A stretch of 17,804 nucleotides of DNA from an uncultured Oscillospiraceae bacterium (GCA_910578575.1 CAJTQP010000045.1:1-17804); one strand, 5' to 3'; positions 10,561-17,628 are shown, numbered from the stretch's first letter. Made by a program: numbers and translations. The notes: generated by a model not told the origin, from the letters alone.

Positions 10561-10569
10561 ATTATAGCA
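10561..10569 (-). promoter_or_regulatory. Extended -10 promoter of secA
   Basis: On the minus strand TGCTATAAT combines the extended TGN element with a perfect -10 (10566-10561). The -35 region is poor, a run of T 17 bases upstream (10589-10584). Transcription would start near 10554, giving a leader of about 55 nt before the secA ATG. Confidence 0.5.
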
Positions 10570-10743
10570 TGGTTCCGCCCAAGAAAAAAGAAAAAATCTA
10601 TGAACAAGTGGAAAAAATATTTCCTTTTCCTCCAGGATGGGGTGGCGTTGGGGGGTGGGTGGGGGAGTTTTCCACAGTTTCACCGGGGGTGCTTGCTATT
10701 TTAACGAAAACTTGTTACTATATTGTTACCATTATAATAGACT

Positions 10744-10769
10744 GGGCCAGGGAACTGCTTCCCTGGCCC
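10744..10769. terminator. Terminator after the 49-residue gene
   Basis: GGGCCAGGGAA (10744-10754) pairs with TTCCCTGGCCC (10759-10769) around a 4-base loop, five bases past the stop of the small gene. The minus-strand tail AGTCTATTATAAT is fairly T-rich. It isolates the small gene from secA. Confidence 0.75.
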
Positions 10770-10774
10770 CGCGT

Positions 10775-10924
10775 TTATTCCTGTCCCTTGGCGATTGCGA
10801 TCTTGTCCAACAGCTCCACAATCTCCTGTTTCGTGTACGTCTGCTTTTCGTCCGCGCTGAAAATCAGGCGGAGCTCATAAATCATCGCCATCTGTGTGTC
10901 TTTGCGGTCCTTTTCTGTTCCCAT
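10775..10924 (-). CDS. Conserved-looking 49-residue small protein, function unknown
   Basis: The ORF could extend upstream to 11134, but I place the start at the ATG at 10924 because AAAGGAGG (10940-10933) lies 8 bases before it and the extension crosses the next gene's promoter. The product is soluble and mainly helical: MGTEKDRKDTQMAMIYELR, then LIFSADEKQTYTKQEIVELL, then DKIAIAKGQE. It has alternating charged and hydrophobic residues, no Cys and no membrane segment, and could be a small helical dimer. I do not recognise a family. It is a separate transcription unit: secA lies downstream beyond a terminator, and the acyl-CoA synthetase gene is divergent. Confidence 0.7.
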   Translation of the reverse strand: MGTEKDRKDTQMAMIYELRLIFSADEKQTYTKQEIVELLDKIAIAKGQE

Positions 10925-11042
10925 GTTACACACCTCCTTTTTGTATGATACCGTATTGCAATTTCCAGGTAAAGCCGTAAATTGGACAAATAAATCGAAG
11001 CCGATTTGTACAATGCCCCAACTCCGGTGTGCCCGCCCCGCT

Positions 11043-11071
11043 TTGACAAAGCCCCCCAAACCCCGTATAAT
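11043..11071 (+). promoter_or_regulatory. Perfect consensus promoter of the acyl-CoA synthetase gene
   Basis: TTGACA (11043-11048) and TATAAT (11066-11071) have exactly 17 bases between them, the full vegetative sigma consensus. Transcription would start near 11078, leaving a leader of about 20 nt with GGGAGG just before the ATG at 11099. This excludes the longer frame beginning at 11006. Expression is predicted to be high unless a repressor acts; I see no obvious operator. Confidence 0.92.
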
Positions 11072-11098
11072 GGAGGCACCACAAGAGGGAGGTGCCGT

Positions 11099-12727
11099 AT
11101 GGGGGCATTTTTTACCAGATTCATTCAAGAGCACTTCGACCCGGCAGGGCGGCTGGAGCGCTATACCTATACCTACGATGACAATTTCAACTACGGCTAC
11201 GACGTGGTGGACCAGCTGGGGGCGTTATACCCGGACCGCCCCGCCATGCTCTGGCGCAACGACCAGGGGGCGGCCCGGACCTTGACCTTCGGAGAGGTGG
11301 CCCGGCTGAGCACCCAGGCGGCGGTGCTGTTCCAAAAACGGGGGCTGAAAAAGGGGGACGTGCTGCTGTGCGCCCTGCGCAGCCACTGGGAGTTCTGGAT
11401 CGCGGCGGTGGCGGCCCACAAGCTGGGCTTGATTTTGGCCCCGGTATACTACCGGCTCACAGAGGAGGACTTCTATTACCGTCTCCACAAGGCCAAGGTG
11501 AAAGCGGTGCTGTGCTGCCGGGAGGGCGGCTGCGCCGAAGCCCTGGGGGCGGCGGCGGACCGGGCCGGGGTGCCCCTGCGCTTCGCCCTGGGGGGCGGGG
11601 ATGGCTTTGAGGACTTCCACGCCGCCCTCCAAGGCCAGCCGGAGACCATGGCGCGGGTGGAGACCCAGGCGGAGGAGCCGATCTTGCTCTACTTCACCTC
11701 CGGCACCACCGGGGAGCCCAAGGGGGTGCTCCACGACCACGCCTATCTCCTGGCCAACCACTGCGGGGCCGCTTACATGCAGGACACCCACGACGGCAGC
11801 CGCCACTTCGCCACTGGGGACAGCGGCTGGGAGGTGGTGGCGGGGACCAAGTTCTACTGCCAATGGCTCCATCTGGGCACCCTGCTGGTGTATGACTACG
11901 ACCGCTTCCCGGCGCAACAGGTCTTGGAATTTTTACAGGAGGTCCGGGCCACCGGGGTGATGGCCCAGCCCACGGTGTACCGGATGCTCACTGACGTGGG
12001 GCTGGACCGCTACGATCTCTCCAGCGTCAGCTGCTTCGCCGTGGGGGGGGAGAAGCTCCCCCCGGATCTGGCGGAAATCGTAGAGGGGCAGACAGGACAG
12101 CCCCTGTATGAGGGCTACGCCCAGTCGGAGGCGGGGCTCATCGCCGCCAACAGCAAGAACATGGGACGGAAAAAGGGCTCTGTGGGGAAGATCTTGCCCA
12201 AGTACCATGTGGAGCTATTGAAAGACGACGGCAGCTTCGCCGCCCCTGGGGAGGAGGGAGAGATCGTCCTCCTGGCTCAGAACGGCAAGCGCCCTGTGGG
12301 CCTCACCATGGGTTATCTGGACGACCCGGAGGGCACCCAGGCCATCTGGAATGGGGAGATTTTCCACACCGGGGACCTGGCGGTGAAGGACGAGGACGAT
12401 TTCCTGTACTATCGTGGCCGCAGCGACGGGATGATCAAGAGCAAAGGCTACCGGGTCAGCCCTGTGGAGCTAGAGGGCATCCTGTGCCAGCACCCGGCGG
12501 TGGCGGAGTGCCTGGTGGAGGGCATCCCGGACCGGGAGCTGGGGGAGAAGATCGTGGCCAGTGTCAAGGTGGCGCGGGGCCATCTCCCCACGGCGGAGCT
12601 GGCGGAGGAGCTGATGGCCTTCCACAACGGGCAGTGCGCCGGGTTTAAGAAGATCCGGGGGATCACCTTTGTGAACGCGCTGGCGCGCAATGCCAATGGG
12701 AAGTTGGTGCGGCAGCGGAGATCGTAA
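11099..12727 (+). CDS. AMP-forming acyl-CoA synthetase (acetyl/medium-chain type)
   Basis: This 542-residue adenylate-forming enzyme activates a carboxylic acid with ATP and joins it to CoA in two steps. Core motifs are the phosphate loop TSGTTGEPKG (200-209), YEGYAQSEAG (337-346, the A5 region, with QSE in place of the usual QTE), HTGD (423-426), the hinge GRSDGMIKSKGYRVSPVELE (440-459) and the catalytic C-terminal lysine K535 in NANGKLVR. The sequence style (GDSGWEVVAGTKFYCQWLHLG) is closest to the medium-chain (ACSM-like) and acetyl-CoA synthetase group; the exact substrate cannot be read. The start is fixed by a consensus promoter and the ribosome binding site GGGAGG. It stands alone, with no biosynthetic cluster around it, and ends at a hairpin shared with the convergent diguanylate cyclase gene. 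Confidence 0.9.
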   Translation: MGAFFTRFIQEHFDPAGRLERYTYTYDDNFNYGYDVVDQLGALYPDRPAMLWRNDQGAARTLTFGEVARLSTQAAVLFQKRGLKKGDVLLCALRSHWEFWIAAVAAHKLGLILAPVYYRLTEEDFYYRLHKAKVKAVLCCREGGCAEALGAAADRAGVPLRFALGGGDGFEDFHAALQGQPETMARVETQAEEPILLYFTSGTTGEPKGVLHDHAYLLANHCGAAYMQDTHDGSRHFATGDSGWEVVAGTKFYCQWLHLGTLLVYDYDRFPAQQVLEFLQEVRATGVMAQPTVYRMLTDVGLDRYDLSSVSCFAVGGEKLPPDLAEIVEGQTGQPLYEGYAQSEAGLIAANSKNMGRKKGSVGKILPKYHVELLKDDGSFAAPGEEGEIVLLAQNGKRPVGLTMGYLDDPEGTQAIWNGEIFHTGDLAVKDEDDFLYYRGRSDGMIKSKGYRVSPVELEGILCQHPAVAECLVEGIPDRELGEKIVASVKVARGHLPTAELAEELMAFHNGQCAGFKKIRGITFVNALARNANGKLVRQRRS

Positions 12728-12742
12728 ACGAGGAGAATACTG

Positions 12743-12774
12743 AAGCGGGCGCTGTGGTTGGACAGCGCCCGCTT
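12743..12774. terminator. Shared hairpin between convergent genes
   Basis: AAGCGGGCGCTGT (12743-12755) pairs perfectly with ACAGCGCCCGCTT (12762-12774) around GGTTGG. It lies 15 bases past the acyl-CoA synthetase stop and 21 bases past the diguanylate cyclase stop. U tails are short on both sides. The position suggests a bidirectional terminator. Confidence 0.85.
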
Positions 12775-12795
12775 TGTGCGATACCGTATGTACCC

Positions 12796-13713
12796 TTATT
12801 TTTCCCGCAGCTGTTTCATGGCGTCGCCGCACCACACCACCTGGTTGCGCCCGAAGCGTTTGGCGTCATAGAGCATGGTGTCAGCGATGTTCAGATAGGT
12901 GCGATAGTCGTCGCCGCTTTGGGGAATCACCGTGACCCCGCCGATGCTCACTGTGACCCAGGGCCCCACGGTGGGGGTATGGGGGATGTGGAGCTCCTCA
13001 ATGCGCTTGCGCAGCAGTTTTACGTGGTCAAAGACCGACTGGGCGTCCCCGCCCAGAATGATGCCGATGAACTCCTCCCCGCCGTAGCGGGCCACGAAGT
13101 CTGTGGTGCGCCGCAGGTGGTGGGCCAGGGTGCCGGCCACGGCGGAGATGACCTTGTCCCCGGCGGGGTGGCCGAAGGTGTCGTTATAGGCCTTGAAGCG
13201 GTCAATATCCAGCATACAGATGGAGATGGGGATCTGAAGGCGGGTGGCCTCCTGCCACTTCACCACGCTGTAGCGCTCATAGCGCCGGCGGTTGGCGATG
13301 CCGGTGAGCTGGTCTGTCATGGACTGCCACTCCACCTGTTTGCGGTAGCGGTAGAGCTTGACATGGGTGTTGACCCTGGCCCGCACGATCTGGGGGTGGA
13401 AGGGCTTGGCGATGTAGTCCACAGCCCCCATGGTGAGGCCCTGTTCTTCGTGCGCCATGTCCCCCAGGCTGGTAATCAGGATCACCGGGACGCTCTGGGT
13501 GATGACCTCATCCTGTAGCTTGCTCAAGAGGGTGAAGCCGTCCATCCCCGGCATCACCACGTCCAGCAGGACCAGAGAGTATTCTCCACTGCTGGCATAG
13601 GCCAGGCCGTCCTCCGCCGTCTGGGCCACGGTGATCTCATAGTCGGTCTCCAGGATGGTCCGCAGTTGGATGGCTTGTACCGCGCTGTCGTCCACGATCA
13701 ATATTTTTTCCAT
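12796..13713 (-). CDS. Response regulator with diguanylate cyclase (receiver-GGDEF)
   Basis: This 305-residue two-domain signalling protein is PleD/WspR-like. The N-terminal receiver (1-115) has the acidic pair D8/D9, the phospho-acceptor D51 (LLDVVMPGMDG), T81 and K103, all intact. A short linker (MTDQLTGIANRR, 132-143, is the usual GGDEF entry) leads to the GGDEF domain with active-site GGEEF (211-215) and, five residues before it, the inhibitory-site motif RTTD (202-205). It should make cyclic di-GMP from two GTP when phosphorylated and be inhibited by its product. I chose the ATG at 13713: it has GAGGAG upstream and starts the receiver fold; the longer frame crosses the promoter at 13790-13818. 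No histidine kinase gene is adjacent, so its partner is elsewhere. Confidence 0.95.
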   Translation of the reverse strand: MEKILIVDDSAVQAIQLRTILETDYEITVAQTAEDGLAYASSGEYSLVLLDVVMPGMDGFTLLSKLQDEVITQSVPVILITSLGDMAHEEQGLTMGAVDYIAKPFHPQIVRARVNTHVKLYRYRKQVEWQSMTDQLTGIANRRRYERYSVVKWQEATRLQIPISICMLDIDRFKAYNDTFGHPAGDKVISAVAGTLAHHLRRTTDFVARYGGEEFIGIILGGDAQSVFDHVKLLRKRIEELHIPHTPTVGPWVTVSIGGVTVIPQSGDDYRTYLNIADTMLYDAKRFGRNQVVWCGDAMKQLREK

Positions 13714-13789
13714 ATCGTCTCTCCTCACATGTTCACATAGCCCGGCGCTATGCGTTTGTTTTCGGCTGAGATAGAGTATGATTTGTCTC

Positions 13790-13818
13790 AGTATACCATC
13801 TAGAGCACAGCTAAACAA
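13790..13818 (-). promoter_or_regulatory. Promoter of the diguanylate cyclase gene
   Basis: On the minus strand TTGTTT (13818-13813) and TATACT (13795-13790) are 17 bases apart. The predicted start near 13783 gives a leader of about 70 nt. Confidence 0.6.
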
Positions 13819-13967
13819 CCGCTTTTCCCCAAAAAATCAAGCGAATTTCGGGGCGGCGGTGCTTCGGGCAAGGTCAGCTTGTGTGGAGTACAACCATATT
13901 CGTTACGGGGTATCAGGGGAGAGGATAAGTAATGCAAAAAAGCAGTACGGATCATTTGGATCCTATA

Positions 13968-14579
13968 TCACTGCGGGTGGCCCGATGAGGCCTGGGCGCC
14001 GTCGGGTTCCTGCCCAGGCTCCACCATCTGCGCTGGGCCCCAGAAGCGGGTGTAGAGGGAGATGGCGGTGATACGGTCCCCCTCTGCTTCCAGGTACAGG
14101 GAACAATGCCCTGTCAAGCCCACGCCATTTCTTAACCAATACAGGCCCTCCTGGACTTCCTCAAAGGGGCCGTAGAGGAAGTTCGCCCGGTCCAGGGAGT
14201 CCCCGACTTTTAGACCCCTGGGGGTGGCCTGGGCGGGGTCCGTAGTGCGTACCCCGCAGACATCCCCCGCGTCCTCCAGGCTTTTGCCGGGCAGGGCTTC
14301 CAGGACGTAGATGGTCAAGTGGTCCCCGTGGGTGTACTGCCGGGCCGACAGGTCATACGCCGGCAAAGTGCCGTCCGCCAAGGTCCCGCTGAGAGCCGCC
14401 GTGGTGCGCCCAGCCTCCAGGGAGAGGGTGAAGCCGCCGTCGCTGCCCAGGGGGGCGGAGAGGGCCGTGGGTTCCTGGGGTGGGGTATCGCTATCCTGGG
14501 CCCCGCAGCCGGGGAGCAGCAGGGCCAGGGACAGGGCCGCGAAACACAAAATACAACGGAAACGTTTTCGTTCAATCAT
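13968..14579 (-). CDS. Small surface lipoprotein, function unknown
   Basis: This 203-residue predicted lipoprotein has a basic start (MIERKRFR), a hydrophobic stretch (9-23) and a lipobox LPGC with Cys25, followed by a Pro/Ser/Thr-rich linker (29-48). It would be exported by Sec, lipidated on Cys25 and held on the outer face of the membrane. The mature part (about 49-203) has alternating beta-type sequence with words such as LKVGDSLDRANFLYG (123-137) and CSLYLEAEGDRITAISLYTR (159-178), which recall small substrate- or wall-binding lipoprotein domains. I cannot name a family. AGGAGGA precedes the ATG. The gene is divergent from an SLH protein gene. A 44-bp remnant of a paralogue's 3' end lies at 17501-17544. 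Confidence 0.8.
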   Translation of the reverse strand: MIERKRFRCILCFAALSLALLLPGCGAQDSDTPPQEPTALSAPLGSDGGFTLSLEAGRTTAALSGTLADGTLPAYDLSARQYTHGDHLTIYVLEALPGKSLEDAGDVCGVRTTDPAQATPRGLKVGDSLDRANFLYGPFEEVQEGLYWLRNGVGLTGHCSLYLEAEGDRITAISLYTRFWGPAQMVEPGQEPDGAQASSGHPQ

Positions 14580-14639
14580 GGGTCAGATCCTCCTAGTTAT
14601 GTTGAGAAGACGAGTTGTTATCCGCTCTTTCTCTCCTTA

Positions 14640-14694
14640 AATATAAACGCATAACCCGGAGATTTGCAACAAAAAGAGGAAAAATGTTGCAAAT
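14640..14694 (-). promoter_or_regulatory. Candidate lipoprotein promoter with inverted repeat
   Basis: On the minus strand TTGCAA (14669-14664) and TATATT (14645-14640) are 18 bases apart. The -35 lies inside one arm of a perfect inverted repeat, ATTTGCAAC (14662-14670) and GTTGCAAAT (14686-14694), with a 15-base spacer. That could be an operator or an RNA hairpin. Motif-based only. Confidence 0.4.
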
Positions 14695-14750
14695 TTACGG
14701 AATATGCGTTTTAATAGATAGAGAGCTTCCTCCTCCCCGCCGCCGGGGCG

Positions 14751-15764
14751 GTGGATGACACGTCCCCCATTGAGGAGCGCTGCGAGGTGTCTTCCTGGGC
14801 CAGGGAGACGGTGATCCGGGCGTCGGAGCTGGGCTTGGCCCGTCGCCCCGTCTTTGGGGACCTGCGGGAACCCATCCAACGGGGAGAGTTTGGGGAGGAT
14901 GCCTCTGCCCTGACGGCATTGGCCTATGGGGCGGACCTGGACTGTTACCTCCGGGTGAAGGACTTCCGGGATGCCAAGGCCGGGCGGGAGACCGGGCCGG
15001 TGGCCCAGGAGTTGGGCATCCTCCAGGGTAAGGAAAACGGAAACCTGGACTTGACCGGCCTGCTCACCCGCCAGGAGGCCGCGGTGATGTTGGCCAGGGC
15101 CTACCGGACCTACGCCGCTGTGCCAGATGGACCCATGGCGCCCCTATCCTACGAGGACCAGGCAGAAATTGCCGATTGGGCCCAACAGGACGTGCAGTTC
15201 ATGACCCACCTGGGGATCATGGCCGGGGTGGAAGGCCAGCGCTTTGACCCCCAGGGGCCGTATACCGCCGAGCAGTGCTTTGTGACCCTGTGCCGCCTGT
15301 ATGAAAAAACCTGCCAGAGCCAGCCCCCTGTCCTGGACAACCCCCTTGCCATGACGGTCCAGGAGGCAGCCATTGGAACGATCTGGTCTCCTGGAGACCA
15401 CCTCTTTACTTACCAAGAACAGGGGGAGCTGTTCGCCATGGCCTATGCCAGGTACGGGGGCACGATGGCAGGGCAGAAGTGTTATATTACTGTGGTGGAG
15501 GCAGACGGGAGCCATAAGACCTACCCTTCCATCCTCGTCGCCCGGTCAAACCCCTACTACGGGGAGCGCTTTGCCGACATTGACGCCCTGGCGATCTCTC
15601 CTGATGGGACCAGCGTGACGTACCAGTCTACCCTGGAGAACGATGTCTACCACACCGACGCCAACGGCGAGCCGGAGCAGCTGCTGTGGGAGAAGGGCCG
15701 GTATACCGTGACCATTGACCGGGCCAGTGGGGAGCAGAGTTATACAAGGGAGGCGTTGGGGTGA
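14751..15764 (+). CDS. SLH-domain protein, 5'-truncated
   Basis: The listed frame begins at a GTG and encodes 337 residues. It has three S-layer-homology-like segments: a degenerate one at about 13-60 (SSWARETVIRASELGL), one at 70-118 (LTRQEAAVMLARAY) and one at 132-185 (FMTHLGIMAG, FDPQGPYTAEQ). A C-terminal beta-rich domain follows (about 195-337). SLH domains anchor proteins to wall polymers. The GTG has no ribosome binding site, and the frame stays open upstream to a stop at 14715, reading FLLPAAGA just before GTG. That is the tail of a signal peptide, so the true N-terminus appears lost or shifted. The first SLH also lacks usual conserved positions. Probably a non-exported remnant. The family form is common in Oscillospirales. 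Confidence 0.65.
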   Translation: MDDTSPIEERCEVSSWARETVIRASELGLARRPVFGDLREPIQRGEFGEDASALTALAYGADLDCYLRVKDFRDAKAGRETGPVAQELGILQGKENGNLDLTGLLTRQEAAVMLARAYRTYAAVPDGPMAPLSYEDQAEIADWAQQDVQFMTHLGIMAGVEGQRFDPQGPYTAEQCFVTLCRLYEKTCQSQPPVLDNPLAMTVQEAAIGTIWSPGDHLFTYQEQGELFAMAYARYGGTMAGQKCYITVVEADGSHKTYPSILVARSNPYYGERFADIDALAISPDGTSVTYQSTLENDVYHTDANGEPEQLLWEKGRYTVTIDRASGEQSYTREALG

Positions 15765-15827
15765 GCGCGTACCCAACGTCTTGCGGCCACCGTATGTGCC
15801 GCGCGGAACTGTCCCGCCTGTAGCCTT

Positions 15828-15895
15828 GCGGGCCGCCCAGGGGGGCGGCCCCTACATCCAAGGCGGGTGCCCACAAGACAAGTGGAGTTTACAGG
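15828..15895 (+). repeat. Palindromic intergenic repeat, copy R3
   Basis: A 9-bp perfect stem (15830-15838 with 15843-15851) has a 4-base loop and is followed by CTACATCCAA, as in R1. The tail continues to about 15895 (GGAGTTTACAGG), a weaker match to the GGTTCACA-type ending of the other copies. Confidence 0.75.
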
Positions 15896-15911
15896 AAAGC
15901 GCCAACCACGT

Positions 15912-15984
15912 CCATTGTGAACCAACGGGTGGTGAAACCATCCACGTGTCCTTGTAGGGGCCGGCGCCTTCGCCGGCCCGCGGG
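15912..15984 (-). repeat. Palindromic intergenic repeat, copy R4
   Basis: A 9-bp stem (15958-15966 with 15971-15979) has loop CCTT, with TGTAG before and GCGG after. On the minus strand its tail reads CTACAAGGACACGTGG, then CACCACCCGTTGGTTCACA, closely matching R2. Confidence 0.8.
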
Positions 15985-16032
15985 TTTCTTGCTTCTTTCC
16001 TAATAGGACAAACTACTTTTTTGACAGACTGA

Positions 16033-16069
16033 GAAGGCCCGGATTCTCTGAATGAGAATCCGGGCCTTC
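16033..16069. terminator. 16-bp hairpin terminator
   Basis: GAAGGCCCGGATTCTC (16033-16048) pairs perfectly with GAGAATCCGGGCCTTC (16054-16069) around TGAAT. It lies 58 bases past the stop of the minus-strand SLH gene. Neither side has a strong U tail, but stem strength and position between convergent genes support termination. A smaller hairpin (GAGCG ... CGCTC, within 16088-16107) lies between it and the stop codon. Confidence 0.65.
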
Positions 16070-16126
16070 GAAAATTGGATTTTGGAAAGAGCGGTTTTGA
16101 ACGCTCCGACTTTTGTGACGTTGATT

Positions 16127-17200
16127 TTATTTGTTGAGGTAGCCCACAAAGCGCATGAGCATGGTGGCGACCTCACCTCTGGTGGCGCTGCCGTTGGGGT
16201 CCAAGCGGTTCCCGCTGGTTCCACTGATCACCCCTGTGCCCACGGCCCAGGACATGGCGTCCTCGGCCCAGGTGGACACGCTGCCGCTGTCGTCAAAGCG
16301 GTCCACGCTGCCCTGGCCGCTGGTGTTCACGCCGATGACCTTGGCATAGCGGAACAGGAACACGGCGATCTGCTCACGGGTCACATCTCCGTCGGGAGAG
16401 AAGCCGTCGCCGGTACCGGTGACGATGCCGCTGCTGCTGGCCCAAGCCACCGCGACGCTATAGTACTGGCCCTCTGCCACGTCGTCAAAGGAGACGTTGC
16501 CGCCGGCGGGGGTGTCCTCCAAGCGGTGGAGGACCGTCACCAGCATGGCGCGATTCATGGCGCGGTCGGCGGAGAAGTTGCCGTTGCCCGTGCCGTTGAA
16601 CAGGTCGTGGCTGCTGACAAAGTCGATGGAGGACTTGGCCCAGTGGTCCTGGGTGTCCTGGAACGGTTGGCTATTGTCCACGAATTTGACGGTAGCGCTG
16701 CCGTCCAGGGGCAGGGAGACGCTACCATCGCTGGCGATGGATTTTTTGATGATGGTCTCTGTGCCGTCGGGATTCACCAAAACGGCCACGGTGCCGGGAG
16801 TGCTCTCCTCTAAGGGGATGGTGGCCTTGAGGCCGCCGGAGACCTTGTCCACGGTCTCCCCGTCCTTGGCCACAGTAATGGAGACCGTGTTGTTTTCGTT
16901 CTTGGCGGCGGTGACGGAGAGGGCCTGGGAACCGGTGCTGAGCTCTGCCAGGCTGTCGTTGGGGATGGTGACGGAGGCCACCGGGGTCTCGATGTTCAGG
17001 GCGGCGTCGGTCTTGTCCGCCAGATCGGCCACTGCGGAGGCGGGCAGGGACACCGCCACCTGGGACACGTCGCTGGGGGCCTTTACCGCCACGGTGACGC
17101 TGCCACTGCCGCTGCTGGTGGCTTGGTCTGTCAGTTGGTCCACAGTGTTGGCGTCTACGCTGGCGCTAGCCTGGTCGCCGTCCACCTTATTTCTATCCAC
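16127..17200 (-). CDS. SLH-domain surface protein, C-terminal part (5'-truncated)
   Basis: The 357-residue frame encodes a beta-rich, Thr/Ser/Val-rich region (about 1-175, like the Ig-type or repeat stalks of surface proteins) and three clear SLH repeats at about 179-222 (FQDTQDHWAKSSIDF), 236-284 (VSFDDVAEGQYYSVAVAWA) and 299-353 (RFDDSGSVSTWAEDAMSWAV). It ends four residues after the last repeat, as complete SLH proteins do. The C-terminus is therefore intact, but the N-terminus is not: the only start is a GTG with no ribosome binding site, there is no signal peptide, and an in-frame stop lies 10 codons upstream (17233-17231). It is best read as the 3' part of a larger secreted wall-anchored protein cut by a rearrangement near 17200-17230. 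Without a signal peptide it would not be displayed. Confidence 0.75.
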   Translation of the reverse strand: MDRNKVDGDQASASVDANTVDQLTDQATSSGSGSVTVAVKAPSDVSQVAVSLPASAVADLADKTDAALNIETPVASVTIPNDSLAELSTGSQALSVTAAKNENNTVSITVAKDGETVDKVSGGLKATIPLEESTPGTVAVLVNPDGTETIIKKSIASDGSVSLPLDGSATVKFVDNSQPFQDTQDHWAKSSIDFVSSHDLFNGTGNGNFSADRAMNRAMLVTVLHRLEDTPAGGNVSFDDVAEGQYYSVAVAWASSSGIVTGTGDGFSPDGDVTREQIAVFLFRYAKVIGVNTSGQGSVDRFDDSGSVSTWAEDAMSWAVGTGVISGTSGNRLDPNGSATRGEVATMLMRFVGYLNK

Positions 17201-17226
17201 CGTGAAAATGAAAAAATGTAGCGTAG

Positions 17227-17415
17227 ATGTTCAACTATCAGCAGGTCATGGAACTGTTGGAAAAGCAGGTCGATGGAAACAGCGATTTCCTGTATGCGCT
17301 TTCCCGCTGGGAGGGTCCTACCGCCACGGTGATCCGTGAGATGTCTGTGGAGCCGGTGCTCCGTCCTAGCGCAACCTTTTTCGTTTACCAGGACGGCCGC
17401 TGCTGGCCTGAGTAG
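17227..17415 (+). CDS. Unrecognised 62-residue ORF, possibly 5'-truncated
   Basis: The frame starts at an ATG directly after an in-frame TAG and ends at TAG 31 bases before a strong terminator. The product begins MFNYQQVMELLEKQVDG and ends RPSATFFVYQDGRCWPE, with a middle reading FLYALSRWEG. Composition and mostly G/C-ending codons look like a real protein. There is no ribosome binding site (A-rich upstream) and no promoter. The start abuts the breakpoint of the divergent truncated SLH gene, so this may be the 3' part of a longer gene joined by a deletion. Family not recognised. Confidence 0.5.
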   Translation: MFNYQQVMELLEKQVDGNSDFLYALSRWEGPTATVIREMSVEPVLRPSATFFVYQDGRCWPE

Positions 17416-17446
17416 AACGGCGGAATCGTTTCCCCATAAGCAAACA

Positions 17447-17490
17447 AAAGCAGCGTCCCGGAAAGAAAGCCCTTTCCGGGACGCTGCTTT
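17447..17490. terminator. 19-bp perfect hairpin terminator
   Basis: AAAGCAGCGTCCCGGAAAG (17447-17465) pairs perfectly with its complement (17472-17490) around a 6-base loop. T-rich sequence follows on both strands (TTTGTT to the right; TTTGTTTGC on the minus strand). It follows the 62-residue ORF and should work in both directions. Confidence 0.88.
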
Positions 17491-17500
17491 GTTGATCGCG

Positions 17501-17544
17501 CAGGCTCCATCATCTGCTCCGGGCCCCCAGAAGCGGGGTGTAGA
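17501..17544 (-). pseudogene. Remnant of a lipoprotein paralogue (3' end)
   Basis: This 44-bp stretch matches 14015-14056, inside the 3' end of the lipoprotein gene, at about 39 positions with two single-base insertions. The minus strand still reads PRFWGPGADDG where the lipoprotein has TRFWGPAQMVEPG. The insertions break the frame and nothing upstream continues it, so it is a fragment only. Confidence 0.6.
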
Positions 17545-17582
17545 TGGTATCCCCCTGCGAAGTTCCATCGGGAGATTTTTTG

Positions 17583-17625
17583 AAAAAGGCCCAAAATCAG
17601 CCAAAACACGCTGATCTTGGGCCTT
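17583..17625 (-). terminator. Terminator of the tRNA-Arg locus
   Basis: A 16-position stem (17586-17601 with 17610-17625, one mismatch) has an 8-base loop and lies three bases past the CCA end of the tRNA fragment. On the minus strand it runs into TTTTTC. It fits a native terminator of a tRNA gene transcribed leftwards, which indicates that this side is the original chromosome downstream of the tRNA. Confidence 0.8.
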
Positions 17626-17628
17626 CTT

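Larger units (their letters stand above)
15765..16126. other. Intergenic region with inverted palindromic repeats
   Basis: There is no gene between the two convergent SLH genes. It contains repeat copies R3 (15828-15895) and R4 (15912-15984), pointing tail to tail as an inverted pair of about 155 bp, and then the long hairpin at 16033-16069. Confidence 0.75.

Noticed and set aside
11006..11098. Upstream start for the acyl-CoA synthetase
   Set aside because: It lies before and within the consensus promoter (11043-11071), so it would not be in the transcript.
14615..14627. 13-base match to the core of the E. coli lac operator (GAGCGGATAACAA on the minus strand)
   Set aside because: The other half-site is absent, it lies in an unrelated leader, and no LacI-family gene is nearby; most likely chance.
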